Shown in pieces: positions 27,399-36,167 of a DNA stretch of 64,000 bases (the first letter of the stretch is position 1; every line of letters begins with the position of its first letter). This DNA is from Exiguobacterium sp. 9-2. Its GTDB lineage: Bacteria; Bacillota; Bacilli; Exiguobacteriales; Exiguobacteriaceae. A model generated the notes under the pieces. The model did not search any database. It was not told the DNA's origin and was given only the letters and a program-made list of their open reading frames with translations. The translations under genes were made by a program, and so were the position numbers. The DNA lies in NCBI RefSeq assembly GCF_036287235.1, contig NZ_CP142850.1, positions 2,227,336-2,291,335 of the forward strand. The letters run 5' to 3'.

Positions 27399-29132
27399 TC
27401 AGCCATGTTTTGGTAAACGAATCGTAAACGTCGTTCCTTGTTGCTCCGCCGATTCGACATCAATTTCCCCATGGTGAAGATCAACGATGTGTTTAACAAT
27501 GGCCAGCCCGAGACCCGTTCCACCTGAATTACGGCTTCGCGCCTTATCGACACGATAGAACCGTTCGAAGATACGTTGCGTCTCCTTCGGATGAATACCA
27601 ATCCCATCATCTTTGATGATGAGTTGGACAGACTCTTCTCCGTCCTCGAGTTGAATCCAGACGTTACCACCGTTCGGGGTGTAGTTCAACGCATTCGCAA
27701 CTAAGTTGACTACGACTTGTTTCAACCGATTCAAATCTGCCCGGATGAAGACTTCCTCTTCCGTTTCGATATGAATCATCATCTCTTTTTCCGCTGCTCG
27801 TCGATGCAACAGCTCAGCGGTTTCGCGAACGAGACTCGTCACATCAACGATTGCTGTTTCAAGCTGATAGTTGTCTTGTTCCAGTCGCGATAGTTCGAGC
27901 AAGTCTTCGACCAATGTCTGCATTCGTTCTGATTCATCATGAATGATCCGCAAAAATTGTTCCCGGATTTCCGGAACATCTTGCGCACCATCGAGTAACG
28001 TTTCTGCAAACCCCTTGATGGACGTCAGTGGTGTTTTTAATTCGTGGCTGACATTCGCAACGAAGTCTTTGCGCATCTGTTCCAGCTTTTTAATTTCCGT
28101 AATATCGTTGAAGACAACGGTCGTTCCTTGCACGCGACCGTTCTTATCAAAAATCGGTGCGGCACTGACCATAAACGTCCGACTGTTGATGCCGAAACGG
28201 ACACTCGATTGTTTGCGATTCGGTTTTTCTGTCAGGTAGACATCTTCAATCACCTGACTCATCTTTTCGTTCGGAAGTACGCGGTAATATAATTTTCCAC
28301 TAGATGGTTCGTGAATATGGAACATCTCCCGATAGGTACGGTTAACAAGTAGTACATAACCCTTTTCATCAATCAGCATGAGACCGGCTCCCATGTATTC
28401 GATCAAGGATTCGAGTCGTGCCCGTTGCATCGCTTCACCGGATGATGCATTCTCTAGATTTCGTGCGAGGAGATTGATCGAGCGTCCTAAATCACGTGAT
28501 TCATCTGGTGCCGCTAACTCGTAGACGCGTGACTTGTAATTCCCATGTGACAGTTCGTGCAACACATCGGTCGCCTCCGCGATTGGTCGTAGGAACCGTT
28601 TCGTTGAACGATAGATTGTCAAAAAGATGATTACGAGCGAAGCAAGGAGTGAGAAGAAAATGACCGTCCAAATCCGTGAATAGATAATATTCAAATCTTT
28701 AGCATAACGAATGAAACTGACGTACACTTCTCCACCATCTGCTGTTGGAACAGGCTTCGTGAACTGGACGACACTGTCATCCGTCTTCGATTCAAACGTG
28801 CCATCTTTGGGAATCGCTGAGAAATTGAGCGTTGCTACTTTCAGTTTCGTGACATCAACAGGGGTACCTGCGATGATTTCCCCACGTCCGTTAAATAAGA
28901 TCATGTCAAAATTGGATTCGGCATACAATTGATTCACGTACTGTGCCATATCAGAAACTTCGCGCCCTTGTAGGATCGTCTCGACAAGCGAGGTTTCATC
29001 CATCAATTTTTCTTTTTCATTTTGAACATAGAATTCCTTAAATGATTGTCCAAGTAGAAAACCGAGTGCAACAAGCACCAAACTAATGAAAGAAATCATT
29101 TTAAAGATGAACCGTTTCCGATACTTACTCAT
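27399..29132 (-). CDS. phoR: Phosphate sensor histidine kinase PhoR
   Basis: A 577-residue membrane kinase. Two TM segments (residues about 8-30 and 158-180) flank an extracytoplasmic domain. HAMP, PAS (MGAGLMLIDEKGYVLLVNRTYREMF), HisKA with the phospho-acceptor in VANVSHELKTPLTSIKGF, then HATPase_c with NLVANALNYTPNGG and GTGLGLAIVKH. Start codon overlaps the phoP stop (29129-29132). The neighbours mdh-phoP-phoR-polA are as in Bacillus, which favours PhoR over related kinases such as WalK. Confidence 0.9.
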   Translation of the reverse strand: MSKYRKRFIFKMISFISLVLVALGFLLGQSFKEFYVQNEKEKLMDETSLVETILQGREVSDMAQYVNQLYAESNFDMILFNGRGEIIAGTPVDVTKLKVATLNFSAIPKDGTFESKTDDSVVQFTKPVPTADGGEVYVSFIRYAKDLNIIYSRIWTVIFFSLLASLVIIFLTIYRSTKRFLRPIAEATDVLHELSHGNYKSRVYELAAPDESRDLGRSINLLARNLENASSGEAMQRARLESLIEYMGAGLMLIDEKGYVLLVNRTYREMFHIHEPSSGKLYYRVLPNEKMSQVIEDVYLTEKPNRKQSSVRFGINSRTFMVSAAPIFDKNGRVQGTTVVFNDITEIKKLEQMRKDFVANVSHELKTPLTSIKGFAETLLDGAQDVPEIREQFLRIIHDESERMQTLVEDLLELSRLEQDNYQLETAIVDVTSLVRETAELLHRRAAEKEMMIHIETEEEVFIRADLNRLKQVVVNLVANALNYTPNGGNVWIQLEDGEESVQLIIKDDGIGIHPKETQRIFERFYRVDKARSRNSGGTGLGLAIVKHIVDLHHGEIDVESAEQQGTTFTIRLPKHG

Positions 29133-29839
29133 TCTGGTTTCGGCTCCTCCATCTTATACCCGAGACCGCGAATCGTTTTGATATAAATCGGTTTTTTCGT
29201 ATTCGGTTCGATTTTTTCACGGACGTGACTGATATGCACATCCACGATACGCGTATCGCCGACGAAATCATAATTCCAAATCGCGGATAACAGTTGATCT
29301 CGTGTCAAGACACGTCCTTTATTTTTAGCGAGATATACGAGCAATTCAAATTCCTTAGGAGTAAGTTCAAGACGTTCTTCTGCTTTGAAAGCTTCGTAGT
29401 TATCCGGAACGATTTTGACGTCACCAATCAGAATCGTTCCGTCCGTGACCTCATCCGGGGATGCTGTCTGATGACTCATCCGTCGTAAAATCGCTTTTAC
29501 ACGGGCAACGACTTCGCGTGGGCTAAACGGTTTTGTCAGGTAATCGTCCGCACCGAGTTCTAGACCGAGCACCTTATCAAACTCATCATCCTTTGCCGTC
29601 AGCATCAAGATCGGTGTATTGATTTTCTGTTGACGTAGTCGTTTACATACTTCCAGACCATCGAGTTCCGGCAACATGAGATCCAGTACGATCAGTGCGG
29701 CATCTTGTTTTTCCGCTAATTTCAAACCTGACATTCCATCATGTGCCGTTTCGACGACAAAACCAGCCTGCTCTAAATTAAACTTCAATAGTGTTGCAAT
29801 CGACAATTCATCATCTACCACGATAATTTTATCTTTCAA
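29129..29839 (-). CDS. phoP: Response regulator PhoP (OmpR family)
   Basis: A 236-residue regulator. The receiver domain has IIVVDDELS, the phospho-acceptor Asp in LIVLDLMLPELDG and the KP of DYLTKPFSPRE; the winged helix has ELTPKEFELLVYLAKNKGRVLTRDQLL and the recognition segment DTRIVDVHISHVREKIE. The start is taken as TTG at 29837-29839, nine bases after GAGGGGG; the ATG at about 29848 immediately follows the G run, too close to be used, and one at 29857 has no ribosome site. Family members also begin at this point. Confidence 0.88.
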   Translation of the reverse strand: MKDKIIVVDDELSIATLLKFNLEQAGFVVETAHDGMSGLKLAEKQDAALIVLDLMLPELDGLEVCKRLRQQKINTPILMLTAKDDEFDKVLGLELGADDYLTKPFSPREVVARVKAILRRMSHQTASPDEVTDGTILIGDVKIVPDNYEAFKAEERLELTPKEFELLVYLAKNKGRVLTRDQLLSAIWNYDFVGDTRIVDVHISHVREKIEPNTKKPIYIKTIRGLGYKMEEPKPE

Positions 29840-29908
29840 ACCTTGCATCCCCCTCAAGTTTCGTTCTTTCGAATGAGGAATTCCGTGGAATCCGCTTCGT
29901 CTGTCTTC

Positions 29909-29938
29909 ATCTTACCGACTTTTACTGGAAAATCACAA
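29909..29938 (-). promoter_or_regulatory. Probable promoter of phoPR
   Basis: TTGTGA (29933-29938), 18 bases, TAAGAT (29909-29914) on the minus strand. No clear Pho box repeat was seen. Confidence 0.45.
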
Positions 29939-30059
29939 ATCTTTCTGCTGTTTCTTTACATAATCTTTAAAGGAGACGATGAATCCCTCTTGATCATTCG
30001 TGTAAAAGCGATAAAAACGGGGAATCAATACATATCGTCAATCGTAGGAGGTAGAATGT

Positions 30060-30485
30060 ATGGAATGGAATCATCCCCTTTTTGCAGCCATCACGGCATG
30101 GTTCATCGCTCAAGCAGCGAAGCTTGTTACGAGTTTGGTACGGACCAGAAAGTTCGACCTGGAGATCATGTTTGCTTCCGGTGGTATGCCTAGTTCACAT
30201 AGCTCGACTGTCGTCGCGTTAGCCGTGGTCATCGGTTTTCAGGAAGGCTTCTCATCTTCGCTCTTCGCACTAGCTGCCATATTTGCCACAATCATCATGT
30301 ATGACGCGACGGGTGTCAGACAAGCTGTTGGTGTTCAGGCAAAATTACTCAATGATTATTTTAAGGGAATTCGTCATGAGACCCCTCTTCTGAATGAACT
30401 CGTCGGTCACACTGAGTTTCAAGTATTCGTTGGTCTCTTACTCGGTTTAGCTGTCGGTATCTTGTGGCCAGTTTTCTTCTTTTAA
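30060..30485 (+). CDS. DUF212 (divergent PAP2) membrane protein
   Basis: A 141-residue, mostly hydrophobic protein of the divergent PAP2/acid phosphatase-related family (like Bacillus YuiD). Typical segments: FASGGMPSSHSSTVVALA and IIMYDATGVRQAVGVQAKLLN. Membrane-bound; the actual activity in bacteria is unknown. AGGAGG precedes ATG 30060. Divergent from phoPR. Confidence 0.88.
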   Translation: MEWNHPLFAAITAWFIAQAAKLVTSLVRTRKFDLEIMFASGGMPSSHSSTVVALAVVIGFQEGFSSSLFALAAIFATIIMYDATGVRQAVGVQAKLLNDYFKGIRHETPLLNELVGHTEFQVFVGLLLGLAVGILWPVFFF

Positions 30486-30488
30486 TGC

Positions 30489-30525
30489 AAACAACCCATC
30501 CGATTTTGGATGGGTTGTTTGCATG
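30489..30525. terminator. Terminator after DUF212 gene
   Basis: Stem AAACAACCCATCC / GGATGGGTTGTTT around a short GATTTT loop, between convergent genes. Confidence 0.78.
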
Positions 30526-30534
30526 TGAAGTGAC

Positions 30535-31674
30535 TTATGGTTTTAGAACGACCTTGATGCATCCATCTGTTCGATCATTGAAGGTTTGATAGGCTGCAGC
30601 AGCATCATCGAGTGCCACTCGATGCGTCACGATGTCCGTCGGATCAAATTCCTTATTGATGATTTTCTGGAACAGTTCCGGCATCAAATGGACGACGGGT
30701 GCTTGTCCCATTTTCAGTGTGATATTCCGAGTGAAAAAGTCGCCGAGTGGAAATTGATTATATTTTTTCGCATAGACACCCGTCAACTGTACGGTACCAA
30801 ACTTCCGGACAGCATCCTTCGCAATATCAATGGCACTCAACGTTCCCCCTTGCAAACCAATCTTTTGTTCGATTTTTTCAACAGGTGACATCTTCCCATC
30901 AAGACCGACGCAATCAATCACGACATCTGCCCCACCTTGCGTCAATTCTTTGATGTAGGCACCACTTTCTGCATGATCTGAAAAATTCACGGTCTCGACT
31001 TTATTCGTCACTTTGGCGTGATTTAATCGATAGACTTGATCATCCACCGCAATGACCCGTTTCGCACCTTGCATCCATGCGAATTTTTGTGTCATCAGTC
31101 CGACAGGTCCCGATCCGAGTACGACGACCGTGTCCCCTTTTTTCACACCAGCATGCAGGACACTCCAATATGCTGTAGGTAAAACGTCAGATAAGAACAA
31201 CAACGCTTCATCTTCTAGTTCACACGATTCAGGAATTACGAGCGGCATGAAATTTCCAAATGGTACTTTTAAATATTCCGCCTGACCACCGGGATGTCCA
31301 CCAAACTCTTCTGTAAAACCAAAATATCCACCTGTATCGACATGCGGATTTCCGTTTGAGTTATCACATTGACTTTCCATATCATGTTCGCAAAAGAAAC
31401 AGTGACCGCAAGCAACGTTAAACGGTAACACGACGCGGTCTCCCCGTTTGACCTTCGTCACTCCTGGTCCAACTTCTTCAACGATGCCCATCGGTTCATG
31501 ACCAATGACATAGTCTTTGTGAGCCGGCATATTCCCTTGATAAATGTGTAGATCCGAACCACAAATTGCAGTCGAGGTGATCTTTACGATGATGTCATCG
31601 TTTTTATCAATCGATGGATCCTGTACTTGTTTGACTTGAACATCTTTTGTTCCTTGGTACGTTACGGCGCGCAT
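30535..31674 (-). CDS. Zinc-dependent alcohol dehydrogenase (FdhA-like)
   Basis: A 379-residue medium-chain dehydrogenase/reductase resembling glutathione-independent formaldehyde dehydrogenases and related threonine/sorbitol dehydrogenases. Catalytic zinc ligands: CGSDLH and GHEPMG. The structural zinc loop has four Cys (CGHCFFCEHDMESQC). The cofactor fold has VVVLGSGPVGLMTQKFAWMQGA with an acidic residue after the second strand (AVDDQ), which favours NAD. Substrate not certain. AAGGGGG precedes ATG 31674. Monocistronic between terminators. Confidence 0.85.
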   Translation of the reverse strand: MRAVTYQGTKDVQVKQVQDPSIDKNDDIIVKITSTAICGSDLHIYQGNMPAHKDYVIGHEPMGIVEEVGPGVTKVKRGDRVVLPFNVACGHCFFCEHDMESQCDNSNGNPHVDTGGYFGFTEEFGGHPGGQAEYLKVPFGNFMPLVIPESCELEDEALLFLSDVLPTAYWSVLHAGVKKGDTVVVLGSGPVGLMTQKFAWMQGAKRVIAVDDQVYRLNHAKVTNKVETVNFSDHAESGAYIKELTQGGADVVIDCVGLDGKMSPVEKIEQKIGLQGGTLSAIDIAKDAVRKFGTVQLTGVYAKKYNQFPLGDFFTRNITLKMGQAPVVHLMPELFQKIINKEFDPTDIVTHRVALDDAAAAYQTFNDRTDGCIKVVLKP

Positions 31675-31958
31675 GTAAAATCCCCCTTAGTGGAATAAAA
31701 TGACGTACCTTTGTCCTTACCCTAATACAAGCATTTATTCTACATGTTTTTTAAAATTGGAACTTTTATACTACATGGATAACATGGTGTGAACTAACCA
31801 TTTTACTTTACACATTTATATATAAAAGAAGCTTATATCATGGCCCGATGCACCGTTTGTCTCAAAAATGGTCTTCTCGAACAATCTATCGTTTGATGTG
31901 ATCGGCTGACCTGTCCGCATTGTCAAAACTCGCAACACCTACTGTAACGAGACGAAAA
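31675..31958. other. Intergenic AT-rich region with a tiny Cys-rich frame
   Basis: No gene of normal size. On the plus strand 31840-31947 reads MARCTVCLKNGLLEQSIV, a TGA, then CDRLTCPHCQNSQHLL and TAA in the same frame, i.e. two Cys-pair halves separated by one stop. Only a weak ribosome site (AAGAAG) precedes it. Either chance or the remains of a small zinc-binding protein. The adjoining 31680-31830 holds the adh leader and AT-rich promoter-like sequence. Confidence 0.25.
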
Positions 31959-31999
31959 AGACGAACCTGTCGAAAGTGACAGGTTCGTCTTTTTTTAGA
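31957..31999. terminator. Terminator of mdh
   Basis: Long perfect stem AGACGAACCTGTC / GACAGGTTCGTCT with a GAAAGT loop and T runs in both directions. Confidence 0.88.
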
Positions 32000-32000
32000 T

Positions 32001-32939
32001 TCAGGATTTTAATAAGTCGAGTACCGAACGGACGGTAGACGCAGAGCGGTTCAATGCTTCTTGTTCATCGACAGTCAGCTCGAGTTCGTAGACGTGCTCG
32101 ACACCGTTCCCACCAAGAATGACCGGTACACCAAAGTACATATCGTTGTATCCGTATTCGCCTTCGAGATAAGCGATTGCCGGAAGAATACGTCGCTGAT
32201 CCTTCAAAATCGCTTCGACCATCTGAGCAATTGCCGCTGCTGGCGCGTAATAAGCGGAACCGTTTCCGAGTAACTGAACGATTTCACCGCCCCCTTTACG
32301 GGTCCGGTCAACGATCGCATCGAGTCGTTCTTTCGATATGAGCTTCTCAATCGGAATTCCTCCTGCTTGAGAATAGCGCAGTAGCGGTACCATATCATCT
32401 CCGTGTCCACCGAGCACGAACCCTGATACGTCCTTCACAGAAACATTGAGTTCTTCTGCTAGAAATGTCCGGAAACGCGCCGTGTCGAGGACTCCGGACT
32501 GACCGATGACACGTTCCTTCGGAAAACCAGATGCTTGATAGACCGTATACGTCATCGCATCGACCGGGTTCGTCAAAACGATGATGATCGATTCTGGTGC
32601 ATGCGCGACGATTTCCTTCGTCACAGCTGTCATGACGGTAGCATTCGTACTGACAAGGTCTTCGCGGCTCATGCCCGGCTTTCGAGCAATGCCGGCAGTG
32701 ATGACGACGATGTCTGCGTCCTTGATATCTGCATAATCCGATGTCCCTTTTACCGAAACATCAAATCCGAGGATCGGCGCTGCTTCTTGCATATCAAGCG
32801 CCTTTCCTTTCGTCGGATTTTCTTGCTCTGGTCGGTCGACGAGGACGATATCACCTAACTCTTGCTGGGCAAGGTAAAGTGCCGTCGTCGCGCCCGTAAA
32901 GCCACTTCCTATGACTGCGATCTTCTTCCGTCTGTTCAT
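32001..32939 (-). CDS. mdh: Malate dehydrogenase
   Basis: A 312-residue NAD-dependent LDH-like malate dehydrogenase of the TCA cycle. Rossmann motif [13 protein letters not shown]; the specificity position in [16 protein letters not shown] is Arg (malate) rather than the Gln of lactate dehydrogenases; the catalytic His is in [17 protein letters not shown] precedes ATG 32939. Third of citZ-icd-mdh, 22 bp after icd. Confidence 0.95.
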   Translation of the reverse strand: MNRRKKIAVIGSGFTGATTALYLAQQELGDIVLVDRPEQENPTKGKALDMQEAAPILGFDVSVKGTSDYADIKDADIVVITAGIARKPGMSREDLVSTNATVMTAVTKEIVAHAPESIIIVLTNPVDAMTYTVYQASGFPKERVIGQSGVLDTARFRTFLAEELNVSVKDVSGFVLGGHGDDMVPLLRYSQAGGIPIEKLISKERLDAIVDRTRKGGGEIVQLLGNGSAYYAPAAAIAQMVEAILKDQRRILPAIAYLEGEYGYNDMYFGVPVILGGNGVEHVYELELTVDEQEALNRSASTVRSVLDLLKS

Positions 32940-32961
32940 CGACTCATTCCTCCTGATCGGA

Positions 32962-34236
32962 TTACATGTTTTTGATGAGTTCGTCCGCGAATTCAGAACA
33001 CTTCACTTCAGTCGCACCATCCATGAGACGTGCGAAGTCGTATGTGACGACTTTTGCTTCGATCGATGTTTCCATCGATTTGATGATGAGATCTGCTGCT
33101 TCGTTCCAACCGAGGTGACGGAACATCATTTCGCCTGACAAGATGACAGATGATGGGTTTACTTTATCAAGTCCAGCGTATTTTGGTGCTGTACCGTGAG
33201 TTGCTTCAAAAATCGCGTGACCAGTCATGTAGTTGATGTTTGCTCCAGGTGCGATTCCGATACCACCCACTTGTGCAGCAAGTGCATCCGAGATGTAGTC
33301 ACCGTTCAAGTTCATTGTCGCAACGACATCGAACTCTTTTGGACGAGTCAAGATTTGTTGTAAGAAGATATCAGCGATTGAGTCTTTTACGATTAACTTA
33401 CCAGCAGCTTCAGCGTCTGCTTGTGCTTTGTTCGCAGCCTCAGTTCCCTCTTCTTCTTTGATACGATCGTACTGGTTCCAAGTGAAGACGTGCTCTGCGT
33501 ATTCACGCTCAGCAAGCTCATAACCCCAGTTTTTGAAAGCTCCTTCAGTGAACTTCATAATGTTTCCTTTGTGAACGAGTGTCAACGAAGCGCGCTTGTG
33601 CTCAAGTGCGTATTCGATTGCTGCACGAACGAGGCGTTCTGTTCCCTCTTTTGAAATCGGTTTGATTCCAAGACCAGATGTCTCAGGGAAGCGAATTTTG
33701 TTGACACCCATTTCGTTTTGAAGGAATTCAAGCAGTTTTGCAACGCCTTCGCTACCTTCTGCATATTCGATTCCTGCGTAGATGTCTTCAGTATTTTCAC
33801 GGAAGATGACCATATCTGTATCTTCTGGGCGTTTAACCGGTGAAGGAACACCTGTGAAGTAACGAACTGGGCGAAGGCATGTGTACAAATCAAGCTCTTG
33901 ACGTAATGCAACGTTCAATGAGCGAATACCGCCGCCGACTGGTGTCGTAAGTGGTCCTTTGATTGCGATGATGTGCTCACGGATGAGATCGAGTGTCTCT
34001 TCTGGTAACCAGTTACCTGTTTTGTTGAATGCTTTTTCGCCAGCATAGACTTCTTTCCATTCAATCTTCTTCTCACCGTTATAGGCTTTTTCAACTGCTG
34101 CATCAAATACGCGTACCGCAGCATTCCAGATGTCAGGTCCTGTTCCGTCACCAATGATGAATGGAATGATTGGAGCATTTGGAACTTGAAGTGTACCGTT
34201 CGTTACTGTGATGTTTTCGCCTTGAAGTGTAGCCAT
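32962..34236 (-). CDS. icd: Isocitrate dehydrogenase (NADP)
   Basis: A 424-residue TCA enzyme converting isocitrate to 2-oxoglutarate. Typical segments: [48 protein letters not shown] (substrate Ser and Arg cluster), [12 protein letters not shown], and [23 protein letters not shown] in the cofactor site. AAGGGGG precedes ATG 34236. Between citZ and mdh. Confidence 0.96.
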   Translation of the reverse strand: MATLQGENITVTNGTLQVPNAPIIPFIIGDGTGPDIWNAAVRVFDAAVEKAYNGEKKIEWKEVYAGEKAFNKTGNWLPEETLDLIREHIIAIKGPLTTPVGGGIRSLNVALRQELDLYTCLRPVRYFTGVPSPVKRPEDTDMVIFRENTEDIYAGIEYAEGSEGVAKLLEFLQNEMGVNKIRFPETSGLGIKPISKEGTERLVRAAIEYALEHKRASLTLVHKGNIMKFTEGAFKNWGYELAEREYAEHVFTWNQYDRIKEEEGTEAANKAQADAEAAGKLIVKDSIADIFLQQILTRPKEFDVVATMNLNGDYISDALAAQVGGIGIAPGANINYMTGHAIFEATHGTAPKYAGLDKVNPSSVILSGEMMFRHLGWNEAADLIIKSMETSIEAKVVTYDFARLMDGATEVKCSEFADELIKNM

Positions 34237-34307
34237 GTCTAAAAATCCCCCTTAAGTAATTGTAATCTACATCAAAAATCAGGAGAGGATTACTCCTCTC
34301 CGTCCTT

Positions 34308-35420
34308 TTAACGTTCTTCGATGGACACATATGTCCGGTGCGTTTCACCCGTGTAGTCTGCACGTGGACGAATCAGACGGTTATCGCTATACTGCTCTAA
34401 AATGTGCGCCAACCAACCTGACATTCGACTTACTGCAAAGATTGGAGTGAAAAGTTCTGTATCAAGTCCAAGTGCATGGTACGTAGAAGCGGAATAGAAA
34501 TCAACGTTTGGTTTCAATCCTTTTTCCGACTGGACGATCTCGTCAATCTTAACTGACATCTCGTACCACTTCGGCTCCCCGATTTGAGCAGTCAACTGAC
34601 GACTCATTTCCTGAAGGTGCTTCGCACGTGGATCGCCGTCCTTGTAGACACGGTGACCGAAGCCCATGATTTTTTGCTTGTTCTCAAGTTTATTATGAAC
34701 ATACTCGTCAACCTTTTCAACCGAATCAATTTCTAACAGCATCTTCATGACGGCTTCATTCGCTCCACCGTGAAGAGGTCCTTTTAATGCACCCATCGCT
34801 GCTGTCACACCTGAGTAGACGTCAGAGAGTGTCGCAACACAAACACGTGCCGTGAATGTCGAAGCGTTCAACTCATGGTCTGCATGAAGAACAAGCGCTT
34901 GGTTGAACGCTTTTTCAGCCACTTCTGTCGGCTCTTCGCCTGTCAACATGAACAGGAAGTTTGCAGCGTAAGAAAGACCTGTTTTAGGTGCGATTGGTTC
35001 CTGCCCTTTTTTAATACGCGCGTAAGCCGTAACAAGTGTTGCGATTTGCGCTTGTAATTTGATGGCTTTAGCGTAATTCGCCTCTGTCGACATATCTTCT
35101 GATGTTTCATCGTAAAGCGCGAGTTGAGAGAGCGCTGTTCGAATCATTGCCATCGCATTCGCCGACTTTGGTGCTGCCTTCATCGTCTCGAGAACGGCAG
35201 TCGCAACTGGTGCTTCGGAAATGAGTGCTTCCGACAGTTGCTTCAATTCCTCTTCTTTTGGTAGACGGTCGTTCCATAATAAGAAGACGACTTCCTCAAA
35301 TGAGGCGTGCTCCGCCAAATCATCAATTGTATAACCGCCGTACGTCAATTGACCATCGATGATCGAACTGATTTTCGATGTCGTCGCGACGATTCCTTCT
35401 AAACCTTTAGTTTGCGTCAT
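34308..35420 (-). CDS. citZ: Citrate synthase
   Basis: A 370-residue type II-like citrate synthase. Catalytic residues are in GPLHGGANEAV (His), GFGHRVYKDGDPRAKHL (His) and VDFYSAS (Asp), and the chain begins TKGLEGIVATTSKISSIIDGQLTYGGY. It condenses acetyl-CoA and oxaloacetate. AAAGGGGG precedes ATG 35420. First gene of citZ-icd-mdh with its own promoter, cre box and leader hairpin. Confidence 0.95.
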   Translation of the reverse strand: MTQTKGLEGIVATTSKISSIIDGQLTYGGYTIDDLAEHASFEEVVFLLWNDRLPKEEELKQLSEALISEAPVATAVLETMKAAPKSANAMAMIRTALSQLALYDETSEDMSTEANYAKAIKLQAQIATLVTAYARIKKGQEPIAPKTGLSYAANFLFMLTGEEPTEVAEKAFNQALVLHADHELNASTFTARVCVATLSDVYSGVTAAMGALKGPLHGGANEAVMKMLLEIDSVEKVDEYVHNKLENKQKIMGFGHRVYKDGDPRAKHLQEMSRQLTAQIGEPKWYEMSVKIDEIVQSEKGLKPNVDFYSASTYHALGLDTELFTPIFAVSRMSGWLAHILEQYSDNRLIRPRADYTGETHRTYVSIEER

Positions 35421-35451
35421 GACAATAATCCCCCTTTTTTTCCCCAGAAAT

Positions 35452-35465
35452 TTAAAACGCTTTCA
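35452..35465 (-). promoter_or_regulatory. cre box in citZ leader
   Basis: TGAAAGCGTTTTAA on the minus strand matches the CcpA consensus TGWAANCGNTNWCA with one mismatch. It lies downstream of the promoter, where CcpA acts as a roadblock in related citZ genes. Confidence 0.6.
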
Positions 35466-35476
35466 TTTCCGTATTG

Positions 35477-35532
35477 AAAAAAAGACGTCCACTCAAGAGT
35501 CGTTCCCCATGCTTGTACCGCTGTACTCTTGA
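35477..35532 (-). terminator. Stem-loop with T run inside the citZ leader
   Basis: TCAAGAGT (from 35525-35532) pairs with ACTCTTGA (35493-35500) on the minus strand, followed by GTGGACGTC and seven Ts (35477-35483). It sits between the predicted citZ promoter and the gene, so it could be an attenuator; it could also end transcription from the upstream membrane gene. Confidence 0.5.
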
Positions 35533-35556
35533 ATAGACCATCTTGTTTCTGTTCTT

Positions 35557-35585
35557 AGTATAAACAAAATTACCCAAAAAGTGAA
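35557..35585 (-). promoter_or_regulatory. Probable promoter of citZ
   Basis: TTCACT (35580-35585), 17 bases, TATACT (35557-35562) on the minus strand. Confidence 0.5.
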
Positions 35586-35638
35586 TGAACTTGCATACTA
35601 TTATCAAAAAATTAATTCGTATTCTTTGCTGATCCTGC

Positions 35639-36109
35639 TCATCCCGTGAACGTTTTTGCGATGATATCCCACATTCCGATGACAAGCGCAGCGATCCCAG
35701 CACCAATTAGCGGACCAACGGGTACTCCCCGGAAGAGTCCAACTGCGAGAATCGTTCCGGCAAGCAATGCCGTCGTGACAAGTGGGTCTTCTTTCATCAG
35801 ACCAACACCATGTGCTGCGACGATTGCAACGAAGATTCCTGATAAAAATGAGATGATGCCGATATGCCCCCGAATACTTTGAATAAGTTCCTTAAATCCG
35901 ATATCCCCTGCTGCGATCGGTACAAGAATCGCAGCCGTAATCAATGTGACACCCCACGTGATTCCTTTTGCCTGCAAGGATGGAAATAATCGACCATCTA
36001 GTCCGATCGCCTTGACGATCAACAGGAAAGCAGCAGCGATGATCAATGATTTATTTTGTGCGATGACCCCGATGAAGACGAGGGCAATCAAAAATAGATA
36101 AGCTTCCAT
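35639..36109 (-). CDS. DUF441 membrane protein (YtwI-like)
   Basis: A 156-residue polytopic membrane protein of the DUF441 family, with about four hydrophobic segments, including LFLIALVFIGVIAQNKSLIIAAAFLLIVKAIG and the Gly/Pro-rich LFRGVPVGPLIGAGIAALVIGMW. Found between pyk and citZ in Bacillus as here. Function unknown. Confidence 0.85.
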   Translation of the reverse strand: MEAYLFLIALVFIGVIAQNKSLIIAAAFLLIVKAIGLDGRLFPSLQAKGITWGVTLITAAILVPIAAGDIGFKELIQSIRGHIGIISFLSGIFVAIVAAHGVGLMKEDPLVTTALLAGTILAVGLFRGVPVGPLIGAGIAALVIGMWDIIAKTFTG

Positions 36110-36122
36110 ACGTCCTCCTCAT

Positions 36123-36160
36123 GAAAAAAAGACGGACATGACCTAAGTCACGTCCGTCAT
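36123..36160 (-). terminator. Terminator of pfkA-pyk
   Basis: Stem GACGGACGTGAC / GTCATGTCCGTC with a seven-T run on the minus strand. Confidence 0.88.
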
Positions 36161-36167
36161 GAATGAA

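Noticed and set aside
29979..29993. AAAGGAGACG followed by a four-codon frame (ATG to TGA) before the DUF212 gene
   Set aside because: Too short to judge; no sign of coupling to the next gene and no clear promoter. Chance is likely.
31690..31740. GTAGAA-N15-GGGTAA as a SigB promoter for the alcohol dehydrogenase
   Set aside because: Two mismatches in the -35 and one extreme spacing; too weak to list as a feature.
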